DNA of 59,738 bases from Stereocaulon alpinum (GCA_018257865.1 JAEUBA010000127.1:1-59738); one strand, 5' to 3'. Positions 13,425 to 24,198 are shown, numbered from the stretch's first letter. Notes: generated from the letters alone by a model not told the origin. Program-made: numbers and translations.

Positions 13425-13673
13425 TATAAAGGCTAGCGACGCCGGCTCTAAGCTAGCGTACTAAGGTATAAGAGACATAAAGTTACTAGATTTAGGTATT
13501 AAGTAATAGATATAATTATATTACTTAGTAGTTGAGTAGTAGCAGAACTAATTTCTAAAGATCCCTAAAACACGGGGGAGTCCTAAGTAGTAATACTATT
13601 GCTAAGCCCCTAGACCCTAATTAATATTATTACGTTGGCGTAGCTATAACGCGTATACGCTTGAGGGTTAACA
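13425..13673 (-). repeat. 5' LTR of Gypsy element 1 (249 bp), less mutated copy
   Basis: Same 249-bp LTR, starting TATAAAGG and ending GGTTAACA on the plus strand (minus strand TGTTAACC, a canonical LTR start). It is followed by the CGGCC target duplication at 13674-13678. About nine CA/TG dinucleotides remain (for example in AACACGGG, TTGCT, TTGGCG and TTGAGGG), against about three in the left copy. Confidence 0.95.
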
Positions 13674-15440
13674 CGGCCTTAGAAATCTTATTATAGTCTA
13701 TTATCTCTACGTTATCTAAATTATATCTAACCTTACGGATAACCTTTTCTCGAATCTTTAGTAGGAGGCCTTAGATAAACTATATTACCTAGGTATACGC
13801 CTTAAGTTATCTGCGTTTAATAAGGTAGTAAGAGATAGTATAAAACTACTAGTAGTACTACTTAAGGTTATTTTTTTCCGTACGTAGCTTAGCTTTTAAT
13901 ATTTCTAAGAAATTACGGGAGTTAACCTATTAATTATAGTTATACTTCTAGTAGTCCTTCCTTATTACCTTAAATAGCCCTACTCCGTCCTATAGCGAGT
14001 ATTCCGGAATTACCTTAATATAGTTACTAATTATTCTTTCGTAATACTACGATAGTTTCTTAAACATTTTATCCTATATTAGCCTATATTCGTCGTATAT
14101 TATACTAAACTGCTATAAGAACTTAGTTATATTACTTCCGCTAAAGTATAGGGCTCTAGGGGTACCTAGAAATAGTATTAGTAATAGTATCTAACGCCTA
14201 GCAAACGCTACTAGGATTAGTATAGTAGGTATAGTAGGTATAGCTAGTATAGCTAGTATATCTAGTATATCTAGTTCCTCTTACGTTAGAGGTGGTAAGG
14301 TAGAGAGGGAAGAGGATAGGGTATCTATAGAGGTCTTAAGCGATATCTTTAAAGTAGCGGAAGAATCTAGTACTAATAATTTTAACTTCCTACTTATTAA
14401 GTACTGCTGGTCTATAGGTCTTCTACTCGAACTTATCCTATAAAACGAGAATTCGTTAATAGCGAGCTGGAGAATTCGTAGAGAACTTATCGCTACTAAG
14501 ATTAGCTACTAAATTAGAAGTAATAGAGAGATAATAATATATAGCGATATTAACTTAGCTTCCTAAAATAACTATAGATACTATTATTCGCCTTCTTTCT
14601 AAGATTCTTACTTTTCTAGAGACTACTGCGTCTATTAACCCTTCTTATCCTCCTAAACCTAGTATTCTAGGCCTATCTGCCTTCCTCTCCTCCTTATTAA
14701 CCTACTAGCTCCTAATAACCGACTCCTAGTAATCCGCTTTCGTCTAATATTTATTTTTACTACTATTTTAATCCTTATTTTTCTAGGACCCTAAAGACCC
14801 AGACGCTACCTCCGTTACTAAATTAGTAGTATTAGCACGCCTTCCGTTAATAGTGCTAGAAACTAAAAGTATATTCATAAGCTATAATTTCGTTTTTTAG
14901 GGTTAGAACGTTTCCTACCGCTAAATTACTAAATTACTAAAAAGAATAGTATATATAGACTATATACCGCTAATTTACTAAATATATCTCTTTTTAAAAG
15001 AACGCCCCGCCTTCGGCTCTAATATAAAGGTATAGGATTAAGGGCGTTAGTTAAGAGATTATAGTAGTAGAATCGTAAGTATAAGAATACTATATATAAG
15101 ACGGAGGTAGAAGCGAATAAGACGGAGGTAGAATTAAATACTACTAACCGTAACGACTACCTGTTACTAGAATAATTATATATAGAAAAGAATAATAATC
15201 CTCTTAAGATACAGTAATATTCGTTACTATATAAAGGTCCCTAAAGCTAAGCCCTTGCTAACTAATCGCTAACTAACTAACGTCTACTAACTAATTACCG
15301 CCTGCTACTAAGAAGCCTGCAGCTGCACTATCTACACCACCACAATAGGAGTAGTAATAACTATAGTTAACTAATTATTACGCCCGCAGGATAGGTATAC
15401 TAAGGCCTGTAGGTAGTATAGTTGAACTTTTAGATATTTA
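13674..15440 (-). mobile_element. Ty3/Gypsy retrotransposon Z, gag 5' part and leader (part 2)
   Basis: This continues Gypsy Z after the element 1 insertion; the flanking CGGCC duplication marks the join. CA/TG depletion continues until about 15.33 kb and then tapers to normal composition by about 15.45 kb. No reading frame survives. A short local duplication around ACGGAGGTAGAA occurs near 15101-15133. I could not define an LTR or a right-hand target duplication, so the outer boundary is set by composition only. Confidence 0.6.
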
Positions 15441-15911
15441 AAAAAGTTGGTGGGGGTGTTAATTAAAGATGTGCGGAGTTTTGATAGAATGGTCAATATG
15501 CGCTGCCGTATTAGTTCTACACCAGTGGCGGGACGAGCCGAACTTTCACGCTATGTAATCTAACAGCAAATCCATCAGAGCAGGCTACATGTACGTTTAG
15601 TGGAAAAGGCGATAATCATGTAGTGTTAGAGCTGCCCGTTACACTATGTCATACCGAACTTTTTCTGGCCTTCCAATCTCTTGCTCTTTTTCCAACCTGC
15701 AGAGTAACGCTAATGATCTGATTTATGGAATGGACGCAAGCGTAACATGATTATAGTTCGAGTGTCACTAGAAGAATACCCTCCATGTCGCTTCAACGCT
15801 GGAGTAGGCCAACACCGTGAACATGGATAGGTATGCTGACTTAGCATATCCCCAATGGTGATGGTATCCTCTACACACAAGAGAAGATTATAAGCTCCAC
15901 CAGCACGGAGT
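15441..15911. other. Intergenic, edge of gene island
   Basis: Normal dinucleotide composition resumes here. I see no coding sequence, RNA gene or repeat. It lies downstream of the 973-residue gene, so it holds that gene's 3' region. Confidence 0.6.
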
Positions 15912-18833
15912 TCATAAAAAAGCCGGGTCTATACTACTCTCTTCGCTGATTCTCATCTCTCTTCTCCGACCCTTCAGAGAGCTCTCAATCAGCTTCTGAT
16001 TGCTAGCGGCCAGAGAACTGTTAGCGGCTAGGCTGGCATCTGAATCATCAGAGTCATAGCCCTGCTTCAAAGTGTCTGACGGTGTTGTGCAGCTGTCCTG
16101 TGCAGCGCTGTCCCTCTGAATGGGCGTCTTTCGCAACGAAGTAGAGCTCTTGCTTGTCAAACGCCGAAGACGCTCTGCCCTCTCTGGAGAATGCCGCACC
16201 ATGGCTGCATTGGGAACCCTATTCTGATCTCTCTGCGAAAGCATTGAAAGTTGCGAAGATCTCTTGGGGAGCCCGATGACAAGGTCAGAGATAAGGCTGG
16301 ACGCGACCTTTGCATTTTCAGCATCCCCAGCTTTACGTCCGAGGAAAGATGACTGTCTGAACGGATCATTTTCGTTCTGGATGGTAGCACTTCCTTTGGG
16401 GGTTGAGTCATTGTGTATGAATAGGTTTTCCTCGCATGTTGAGAAGGGAGGTCTGTGTTTTATGGGTAATTGAGTGTTGGAGCTGACTTGTATGATCCCA
16501 AGTGGCTGTTTCTCAAGATCTTTCGACCCCTGGTGCGGATCAATGCTCACCTGATCTCCCTCAAGCTGGGCATGCTCCCTCTTATGGCGGCTTTCCCTGG
16601 GCGGGAACGCGGTGTAGACTTGGTTGTGGGGGCGTTCATGGTTCTCCAAAGACGCTACCTGAGTAGCCATGAACCTCTTGAAGGTTCCACTCAAGTCCCC
16701 AGAAGAGTGTCGACGCCCAGTAAGAGGTAAATGATGCTTAGCGGGCTCGCTCGTGATGATGACAGCGGTACCGACTTCGCCGCTGCTTTCCGATTTTGAG
16801 AGAGATAGAGAGCTCCCAATCGCCATCATAGTGTGGCCACCCGGAGATCTTGAATAGACACTTTCTGAGCCAGCCACACTTCCATTAAGTTGGCGCTTAT
16901 TCAGATTGACAAGGCCGGTCATTCTTGTTCGACTACCCATACTTACATCGAATTGCAAACCTTCTTCATCGTCACTAGTGTCGTTCAACGCGCGTCTAAA
17001 CGGGCTTGTATTGGTCCTTTCGAGATGCAAGGATGATGGGAAGAATGCTGATTTGACTTCACGAAGAGGTCCTCTGGATTTCGACAGGCTGGATTCATTC
17101 ATGTCCGCAATCTCCTGGGGGGTGAGACCTATCTTGAAATCTGCATAGTCTTGTTGATGATTAAAATACGTAGCTTGAGGCCCGGTCAGGTGGGCGACGG
17201 TATCCGAAGCGGACTTGGCTCCCGGTCGCATGCTTGTTGTTCTTCTTGGAGTTGAAATTGAGTGCTGCATTCCTTGCCTCCAAGACGTACCATTTGAGTC
17301 TGACTCCTCATCCTTCAGCCCAGCCTTACGATTGTTCTCGTGGATCTCCCTTTGAAGTGCAGAGAATACCCTCTCTGTTTGAACTCGACCTGTAGCGATT
17401 TGACTTATAGGCTGACGAAACTTAGCGTACCCATCAGTAAGACTTCCATATTCCCGAGTGGGCGAGGACGGCTGGTAAGGGTCACCATCTTCCTTGATGA
17501 TTGAGAGTCTTTTACGTTCCATCATCTGCGGCATGGTAAGTGTGTTTGCAGCTGTCGAGTTCGTCCAGCTCGTCACTCGAGATCTATCATTCCGCTCATC
17601 CTCGTCGCTGGAGCTATGAGCACTCCGGATGCTACCTGGACGAGCGGCCTTGTCGATGAGTACTGGGCCGTCAGACTCTTTCGACTCTCGGGAGCTGATA
17701 CGACGAAGCATCTCGGCATTTGGTTCTGGGACCTCAGGGTATTGTTTTTCCAAACCGTTGAACTCTACCACATAATCTTGGTAATGAGCATGACTCGCAT
17801 TCAGCTGCTGTGCAGGTAATGTAGTCTGATCGTCTGAAGACTGACGAAAGACTCTGATGATCTTCTTTTTCAACGTTTGTGATAGGCTTCTGGCTTTCTG
17901 ACTCAGTCCAACTTTGACTGGTTCGATGGAAATCATTGGCGATGCAATGGCGGAGCCATAATTGTTAGTACTGTTACTACGAACCGTCCTGCGAAACAAC
18001 TTTTGTGTACGGCGTCTGCCGAGGTTCAGGAACGAAGGCTGCTCTTTCAGTCTCTGTTCCTCCAGCTGACGGAGGTATGTATCCCGAGCGAGCTGTATAG
18101 CTGCATCATGCGTGGCATAGTGGCGATTACTGGTCGTGATCCGATCTGTACCTCCACGCAAGAATGAGTAAGATGTTTTGAGCCGAGGATCAGGAACTCG
18201 AGATCGCTCTTCGGAACCTTCTGATGACTGCATCGAATGTCGGTGGAAGTGTCGCATAGCGCCGGGTGTACCGTCCGCGAAGACAGCAGATGGAGCCTTG
18301 CCAGGACTGAACATGGATTTTGCTTTTCGGATCTTTCGGTACGACGATGGCATAGATGCGATTTCACTCTCTTCGAAATCGTCATGTATGACCGCAAAGG
18401 ACTCTTCGTTGCCAAGATATGATGTTTCACTGCCTCGTATATGAGGGTGAAAAGATTGCCGTGGCGATTGGTAGCTTGCATTGAATAGAGCGGCCTGACG
18501 GCGAGTGATCGAGCGTGTCATGAGCGGCGTTGCGTTAGGGCCTGCAAAACGGACACTCTGTCTTCTGCCTAGGTGTGATTTTCTTTCGAGGTCCGCTAAG
18601 TTCTCTATCTCTTGCCCACCGTCCACTTTTCCGGCTCCTGTCTTTGCCATTTCCCACCCATTTGCACGTTCGTAGGCAACGTTTGCGGCTGTCAAAGCAT
18701 GGTGACGAAGGATGTCAGAGTCTAGGATGCTGGACGCGGTCGGAGCTGTGGATCGCAGTCCAACAGAAGAAGACGATTTAGCTCGGCGAGGTTGGGGTCT
18801 TTGCGAAGCATGACTGGTCCCACGGGAAAGCAT
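15912..18833 (-). CDS. Unrecognised fungal protein, 973 aa, Ser/Arg-rich and largely disordered
   Basis: A single long open frame without introns (ATG at 18833, TGA at 15912). I do not recognise a catalytic domain, transmembrane segment or signal peptide. The protein is low-complexity, rich in Ser, Arg, Gln and Asn, with many RxxS-type sites (SHLGRRQSVRFAG near residue 86). It also has basic patches (RRRTQKLFRR near 275; KKKIIRVFRQ near 325) that could be phosphorylation, nuclear or membrane-surface binding sites. A KSMFSPGKAPSAVFADG segment near 170-190 looks locally conserved in style. Base usage matches the neighbouring genes and there is no RIP damage. The length of the frame in normal-composition DNA makes it a real gene; a regulatory or scaffold role is only inference. 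Confidence 0.85.
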   Translation of the reverse strand: MLSRGTSHASQRPQPRRAKSSSSVGLRSTAPTASSILDSDILRHHALTAANVAYERANGWEMAKTGAGKVDGGQEIENLADLERKSHLGRRQSVRFAGPNATPLMTRSITRRQAALFNASYQSPRQSFHPHIRGSETSYLGNEESFAVIHDDFEESEIASMPSSYRKIRKAKSMFSPGKAPSAVFADGTPGAMRHFHRHSMQSSEGSEERSRVPDPRLKTSYSFLRGGTDRITTSNRHYATHDAAIQLARDTYLRQLEEQRLKEQPSFLNLGRRRTQKLFRRTVRSNSTNNYGSAIASPMISIEPVKVGLSQKARSLSQTLKKKIIRVFRQSSDDQTTLPAQQLNASHAHYQDYVVEFNGLEKQYPEVPEPNAEMLRRISSRESKESDGPVLIDKAARPGSIRSAHSSSDEDERNDRSRVTSWTNSTAANTLTMPQMMERKRLSIIKEDGDPYQPSSPTREYGSLTDGYAKFRQPISQIATGRVQTERVFSALQREIHENNRKAGLKDEESDSNGTSWRQGMQHSISTPRRTTSMRPGAKSASDTVAHLTGPQATYFNHQQDYADFKIGLTPQEIADMNESSLSKSRGPLREVKSAFFPSSLHLERTNTSPFRRALNDTSDDEEGLQFDVSMGSRTRMTGLVNLNKRQLNGSVAGSESVYSRSPGGHTMMAIGSSLSLSKSESSGEVGTAVIITSEPAKHHLPLTGRRHSSGDLSGTFKRFMATQVASLENHERPHNQVYTAFPPRESRHKREHAQLEGDQVSIDPHQGSKDLEKQPLGIIQVSSNTQLPIKHRPPFSTCEENLFIHNDSTPKGSATIQNENDPFRQSSFLGRKAGDAENAKVASSLISDLVIGLPKRSSQLSMLSQRDQNRVPNAAMVRHSPERAERLRRLTSKSSTSLRKTPIQRDSAAQDSCTTPSDTLKQGYDSDDSDASLAANSSLAASNQKLIESSLKGRRREMRISEESSIDPAFL

Positions 18834-19211
18834 GCTGGGCCGGACGGCTTGTAAAGCCCAAAACTGCGAGCCGTGTTGGGATCGACTGACTTATAGAGAT
18901 GCTGGAGGATTCAACATATCCAAAAGGGATGCCAATGCCGGTTCTCAATAGATATGAGATGAGACATGGCGATAAGAACAGAGACTCTGCGCTCAAGTAT
19001 TGAGTGTAGATTCCAGCTGCCAAAAATGAATCGTCGCTGGAAGGAGCAATGGAGAAAGCATCTATAATCGCTAATTAACTTGGGTAATGACATCCACGAG
19101 AGCACCTTTGCACTCATGGTACCATCACAGGCCAATCTATTAGGGCAGGAACGAAGTACACATAGCAAAACTTCTTGGAGCCTTTGATCGAGAGAAGTCT
19201 CAAGTCGAATG
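18834..19211. other. Intergenic between the 973-aa gene and an upstream pseudogene
   Basis: Holds the likely promoter of the minus-strand 973-residue gene. No conserved gene, RNA or repeat is seen. Short open frames overlap each other on both strands without codon-level conservation that I recognise. Confidence 0.5.
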
Positions 19212-20640
19212 TCATTCTACACGAAGATCCACTATCTCCCTGAGCTTCCCGGTCCTGCGGTTGATCATTGGATCCTGAAAAGAAACCCACTCTACCGAAA
19301 GAGGTTTTCGTTTCCCAATCTCCAATTCTTCTGCCCAATCAGTCTTGATTCTGGCAAGCGCTTCTTGCATTTCTCTTGCCAATCGATCCGGATCTTCTGG
19401 CTGGCTCGCGACTCGAAATATCATCACGTCCGTTGCCTCTTCTCGCTTGACTATTACTTGAAAGCCAGTAAATGTATCGCTTGTCATCACACTAGAGACT
19501 ACCACCTTAAGGGTTGACAGATCGAAGGAATAGTGCGCTATCCTCAGTGCTACCATTCCTCGGCCGCAGAGACGAAATTTGCGCGTGCGGTAGTCCGTCC
19601 ATTCAGCAAGGTCGCCCATTGGGTACCGAATGGTGGGCATCAAGCGTCGAGCCAAGTTCGTGATCAATACGTTCCCTCTTACAGCTTCTTACGTGATTAG
19701 TTCACCGTCATCCGTAACCAACTCCAGGATCATGCTTTGGGTATTGACTACATATGTGGTAGCATCATTATCATCGTTGGTAGGTAGGCTGTCTAGGGCT
19801 CCGATAAAACCTCCGTCGACAGAGGCATACTGGAGCGGCCCGATGCGGGCGGACGGAAACGCCTGTCGAATGTCGAAGCAGTTTCTTCTGATCATTGTGA
19901 AGGAGTTCGCCAATGTAAAGGACCAGCCGGACGGTATTAGGAAGCTCCTTATGCTCAATGAGGTAGTCTGCCAGCCGACAGACGACGGTTGGCATGCTCA
20001 CGAGCACAGTCGCCGAAAATGTCCGTATCGTCCATGCCTGAGCGTCCAAAGGCGCAACGCCGATATGGAGATGGAGTGTTGGGACCGCAGCTTCTATTAA
20101 AGCGAGGCTGAGATCTAGAAATCCCTTGTATAGGTCACCACCAGACATTAAATTAGCAACATGATCACCCGGGCGTAAGCCGGCTCGAGTCAGACAATTG
20201 ACCATGTTCTGTGCTCCTTCTCTGAGCTCTTGTCTGGTAACAAATGACGTCTTTGGGACGGCTGTCGTCCCCCCAGTCCTGAAGACGGCGGCGTTAATGT
20301 AAGATGAGAGGTTAAAATCCGGTTCTCTGGTGGCGAACCCATGTTGGCGACCCAGAGACTCGTATGATCCACCATTGGGAGTTGATTTAGCTGAGAGATA
20401 GTCTCGGGAACATTTTCATAGCGCTTACTATAGTATGGGGAGTTTTCTTTAGCGAATTCAACAAGCTCCTACACCCGAGTCATGTACTCCAATGGCATAG
20501 TCCCAGTATCATCTAGTTCCATGTCCGTATTAGGAACCAGGATGGGGTAGAACGCGTGCGTGATAGGTCGTCCGGAAAGACAGACTTGTTGATCGTTAAC
20601 GAGTAATGTTGATGTTGATGAGTAAGATTAACTGGGTGGA
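19212..20640 (-). pseudogene. Broken AMP-dependent acyl-CoA ligase (phenylacetate-CoA-ligase-like) pseudogene
   Basis: Minus-strand pieces in different frames line up into one adenylate-forming enzyme. Near 20440 is ELVEFAKENSPYYSKRYENV, then a VDH segment. Near 20270 is the nucleotide-binding loop TGGTTAVPKTSFVTRQEL, then GDLYKGFLDLSL and SATVLVSMPTVVCRLADYL near 19990. The C-terminal half has a YPMGDLAEWTDY box and RKFRLCGR near 19590 and ends at 19212. It is inactivated by an in-frame TAG before ELVEF (about 20475), a frame change near 20340, another near 19900, and an in-frame TAA at about 19687. The damage is indels and stops in normal-composition DNA, so it is not RIP. No clear start codon was found. 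Confidence 0.8.
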
Positions 20641-21366
20641 TCAAGAGTAGAATGAGAAGATGTCTATCTCAGCTTTCAGAGCATCTTCTTAATATATTCT
20701 TTCGACGTCGTACAAATGTCAAAAGCAAATGCAACGGAGGATTGCCACCGCCTCATGCTGCCACAGCTCGAGTCTAGCCAATGCCGACATGCTTGCTATC
20801 TTCTCGGATTGGTTCTGCGCCATCCACTTTCCCTTCCTCTGGACTCCTTGAGAGAGTTGGAACATGTAATGAGTTTCAAGTCATCTATTTGCCCTTCCTT
20901 TGGACCCCTTAAAGGAGTTGGTAAGTGTCATTTGCAATAATCTTCAAGAGAAGAGGTTGGTGACTCTTTTCTGTAACAACAATGGAATTATGCATTAAGG
21001 TTGGTTCTGCATCCTAGATTGCGTGAAGGTGCATGCGTCCGAAAATGCCAAAATCTTGTGACTTCGAAGCGAGTTCTGCGACCATTCTCTATCGTCAAGT
21101 AAGTAAATGCTTGATTCGCTCAAGCATACAAAATTCGAATGAGGAAGTGGCTGCAATTAGTTATCTATGTCTCGCGAACAGCCAGGGACGTTACGAGTAC
21201 GGCATGTATATACGTTGTACACCATGACTCAACGCAGAAGTGAATGCACATAAGCCACCCAATATCCAATGTCCAATATCAAATTCCAAGTATCAAATTC
21301 AACATTACGCCCTAACAGTTTCACGTTAAATCTCTTGAATTTTAAGAACCGGACAAAGCTTTTCAG
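20641..21366. other. Intergenic with a small imperfect direct repeat
   Basis: No supported gene. Two imperfect copies of a roughly 40-bp stretch (CCCTTCCTCTGGACTCCTTG and CCCTTCCTTTGGACCCCTTA) start at 20831 and 20892, a spacing of 61 bp. Near 21260-21305 a short CAATATCCAATGTCC / ATCAAATTC microrepeat precedes the BTB gene. Confidence 0.55.
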
Positions 21367-22504
21367 ATGTGCGAGACCTGTCGGCATCATTCAGCCAAGT
21401 TAGCTGCCCTGTTGATTGAATATCACCACATGGCCAACTTCGATATCATCGACCCGGATGGTGATGTTATCATTGCTATTGGGAAAAGTGGCTTTCAGGT
21501 CTCTTCCAAGGTTCTAAGCCTGGCGTCGCCTGTCTTCAAAGCCTTGTTCGGCCCCAATTTTGCAGAAGGACAATTTGTTATCGACAACGCTCGTCTAATT
21601 GAACTACACGACGATGACCCGGAAGCCTTGGGCATCATGTGCCGTTTGCTCCACCACCAGCCTGTGCCACCAAGCCCAAACTCCATCGGGGTTCTTGAAA
21701 AGATGGCTATCATTGTTGACAAGTACAACTGCGCACGGGCAATGCTTTACTGGGCCAAACTCGAGATCATGGCAGTGAGGCAGCACACAGAGGAACCTTG
21801 CCGCTTGCTTTGGCCGGCTTATGTCTTCGAAGAAGCTATGTTCTTCAACAGCCTGACAAAGTTTCTGGTATTACACCTGCCTACCCTCCAGCAAATGGAT
21901 ACTGCTTCACAGAAATACAAGCTCTCAGAGGAGATTGAAAGCCATCTCCCTGAGGGGATGATTGGCAAGTAACCACGCAATGCTAGTTGATTATTGCACT
22001 GACAGTGATTCTGACATAGAAACCATCTATGCCACTGAACGAAAAATCAAACAAGATGTGCAATACCAGATCGAAGACATCCTCACGCCAATTGCCGCAA
22101 AGCACACTCCTTCAGACTATCTCCCTGGCTCAGACGATATCTTCTTGTCCTACTGCGATTGCATCTCCGCCGGCTCACTCATCAACGCTCTGTGTAAGCA
22201 GAAGCTCTGGCCACTAAGCACAGCGGTTCGCCAGCTGAGCATAGCCATGTTTTGCAGGAAGCTAGAAGCCTGCGACTTTGGGTTGCCCCACCGGATTACG
22301 AACCCGAAGAAGTGCACCAAGTGCCCTGGCGACATCGTCACTAAGATGAACGAGATCAGGAAGCGCGCTCTAACTGAATTCGAGGGCCTTTGCCTGGATT
22401 GTATCCAGAGTCCAGGGAGATCGGAGGAGGAGAGGAAAAGCTGTCGAGTCCCGCATAAGCGTTTCCGCGGTTTGCCACGTCAACTATGGCCCTCCAACCC
22501 GTGA
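21367..22504 (+). CDS. BTB/POZ domain protein (two-part gene, short intron or frameshift at about 21969-22005)
   Basis: The first part (21367-21972) encodes an N-terminal BTB/POZ fold: DPDGDVIIAIGKSGFQVSSK..LSLASPVFKALFG, then IELHDDDPEALGIMCRLLH and VLEKMAIIVDKYNCARAM. An alternative start at 21430 (MANFDIIDPDG) fits the family better. The second part (up to TGA at 22504) has the Cys-rich tail common in fungal BTB proteins (ITNPKKCTKCPGD ... YEGLCLDC-like EGLCLDCI). The two parts are in different frames. Removing 21969-22005 (GTAACC...GACAG, 37 nt) restores the frame, but that is shorter than the other introns here. The 51-nt alternative ending at 22019 gives a stop. It is therefore either a very short intron or a frameshifted gene. 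The partner and pathway are unknown; BTB proteins of this type mediate protein-protein contacts. Confidence 0.7.
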
Positions 22505-22824
22505 CAAATCTGCATCCATTTCAGACTTCTCTTGATGGACTGCTTCGATGACTCTGGCTAGATCCGAGGGTATGAAGGGTCCTGCTGACCCCAGATTCCC
22601 ATTGATTATTATTTTGCTAGCCCTCGCCTTCGGCGCCGCGACTAAAAGGGTGTGATATCAGGATAGTAGTCAGACCTAACTAAGGAGCGAAACGTTATTT
22701 GAGCAAAACGAGCAACTCCTTGCCTCTTTCCTTGACCATGTTCCACATTCAGTGACTGTGCTAAGAGGCCAGAACTGGAGAATGGGCCAAGGTATAACCT
22801 GTGGTAAGTGGTAGCTAGTCTTTC
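22505..22824. other. Intergenic between convergent genes
   Basis: Shared 3' region of the BTB gene (+) and SSF1 (-). No coding or RNA feature is recognised. Confidence 0.5.
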
Positions 22825-24198
22825 TCAACCAACAGCGACCCTTCTCTCTTTGTCTTCGTTGACCTCCATCTCTCCGTCACCTTCTAATCCCTCGCTGTCC
22901 CAATTATCCTCGTCCATAGCTTTATCGTCCTCATCCTCTGCCTGCACTCCATCACCCTCCGTGCCTTTCCCCCTAGCACCCCTCTCCTTCCTCTTCCTCT
23001 CTACGTTCTCCTTCTGCAGTCTCTTCCTCTCTGCCTTTTCTTTGCTCCTAGCTTCCCATACCTTCTCCATCTCCTTTATCTCTTCTGCACTCTTTTCTAC
23101 AAACTCATGCCACATGACCTTTCCTCCACACACCCCCTCTTCCACCTTTGTCATCCGTAACTTCAATCTTGGCCCTAGCTCCATGAGCTTTACAGCCCGC
23201 TTCTCCACTCCTGGTTTCCCTTGTGGCCGAAGCTTTCCATCGCCATCGCTCCTTCGCATAGCAGCCATCTGCTTCTTACTCAATACCTTCCTTGCATTCG
23301 TCTCCAGCACCTCAACCTCCGCATCTGTTTCAGCTTCGCTCTCGCTGCCGGAGGTAAATCCTCCACTTGCGGCAGATGGGTCGAGTAGATAATCAGCGAC
23401 ATCTTCGAGCTTGCCTAAATTAGGTACAGCACGTTTGCGTTTACTGCCCTCCTTCAGCAGTTTCTCGGCGGCATTAAGACGCCGTATACCCCTTGAGAGA
23501 CCAGTACGCTTGGTTGTTATGGCGTAATGGCGGAGGTTGAGGATGTAGGTCCCGTTATCTGGGGCTGAGGTGGCAGAGGGTTTGGGTATTTCGCGATTGA
23601 GGAGTAGGACACGACGGATAGAGGCCAGAGGTGTTGATTGTGGGGATATAGGCGGGAAGAGGGATTGGAAGATGGTTGTAGTGAGTGACTCGAGATGCTT
23701 AGGCACCGTAGGCTGAGCACCCTCTGCCGGAGCTTGGGAGAGGAAATTGTTCATAACGAGGAGAGGCGGAGATAGATATTCTTTACCACCGCCCTGGGCG
23801 TGCTTCTGTGCCTTCTTGACATCTTTGCTGAGCGAGTATTTTTCCACTCGGAAGTGCAATGTAGGCCCTCGGGGTGTCAGTGCGAGGCGAAGATTCGTAT
23901 TACCGGTAGCGGAGCGAGAGAATAGGAGGAGGTGCGAGACACCTAAAGGTCCAGCCATGGCAGTGTAGTCTCTTAATCTGTTCGAGCGGCGTTCCTTCAG
24001 ACGGCTAGCGGTGCCTGGCTCCATCATTGCTCGGACATCCTTTACCAACTGGCTAACGCTGGGCCCAACTTCTCCTGCCCCAATCCGTATGACCATGCTC
24101 TTGGGTTCTCTGCTGGCGGAGGAATTTGCCATAACCCCATTGGCGGGACCATTGCGGGCGCCAACGTGTGTGCGCTTCTTCATACGTCTTCGAGCCAT
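22825..24198 (-). CDS. SSF1: Ribosome biogenesis protein SSF1/SSF2 (Peter Pan family, Brix domain), 457 aa
   Basis: An intronless Brix-domain protein needed in the nucleolus for 27S pre-rRNA processing and 60S assembly. The open frame extends upstream to 24399, but I chose ATG at 24198 because MARRRMKKRTHVGARNG matches the family's basic start (a lysine/arginine stretch followed by KKRTH). Domain order: basic N-terminus; the Brix core with PKSMVIRIG, VSQLVKDVRAMMEP and GPLGVSHLLLFS; the HFRVEKYSL segment; and the conserved C-terminal LGPRLKLRMTKVEEG / CGGKVMWHEF near residues 350-375. A charged Lys/Glu coiled-coil-like tail with an acidic end (EDEDDKAMDED) follows. It is transcribed divergently from RRP3, another ribosome-assembly gene, across a 187-bp gap. 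Confidence 0.95.
   Translation of the reverse strand: MARRRMKKRTHVGARNGPANGVMANSSASREPKSMVIRIGAGEVGPSVSQLVKDVRAMMEPGTASRLKERRSNRLRDYTAMAGPLGVSHLLLFSRSATGNTNLRLALTPRGPTLHFRVEKYSLSKDVKKAQKHAQGGGKEYLSPPLLVMNNFLSQAPAEGAQPTVPKHLESLTTTIFQSLFPPISPQSTPLASIRRVLLLNREIPKPSATSAPDNGTYILNLRHYAITTKRTGLSRGIRRLNAAEKLLKEGSKRKRAVPNLGKLEDVADYLLDPSAASGGFTSGSESEAETDAEVEVLETNARKVLSKKQMAAMRRSDGDGKLRPQGKPGVEKRAVKLMELGPRLKLRMTKVEEGVCGGKVMWHEFVEKSAEEIKEMEKVWEARSKEKAERKRLQKENVERKRKERGARGKGTEGDGVQAEDEDDKAMDEDNWDSEGLEGDGEMEVNEDKERRVAVG

Larger units (their letters stand above)
6708..13673 (-). mobile_element. Complete Ty3/Gypsy retrotransposon (element 1), RIP-degraded, nested in Gypsy Z
   Basis: A 6966-bp element bounded by 249-bp direct repeats (LTRs) and a perfect 5-bp target duplication CGGCC. 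Orientation is minus: the polypurine tract (minus strand GAGGGGAGGAT) lies just inside the left LTR. Right to left the minus strand reads gag, a retroviral-type zinc knuckle (about 12178-12219), protease, RT and then RNase H/integrase. The RT active site is visible near 11000 as YLNNILIYS (from YLDDILIYS), followed by NLKKC.FSTKRVKFL. Every frame has many TAG/TAA stops from CpA-to-TpA change. Between the pol 3' end (about 8.35 kb) and the 3' LTR lies 1.4 kb holding a gene remnant on the opposite strand (separate entry). Confidence 0.93.

Noticed and set aside
1..15440. Possible centromere instead of RIP-degraded transposons
   Set aside because: Identifiable RT, integrase, LTR and TSD structures explain the sequence without invoking a centromere; composition alone cannot distinguish chromosomal location.
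22808..23392. Plus-strand open frame of 194 codons
   Set aside because: It lies opposite SSF1 and is the Ser/Leu-rich shadow of its charged Lys/Glu tail; SSF1 is clearly the real gene.
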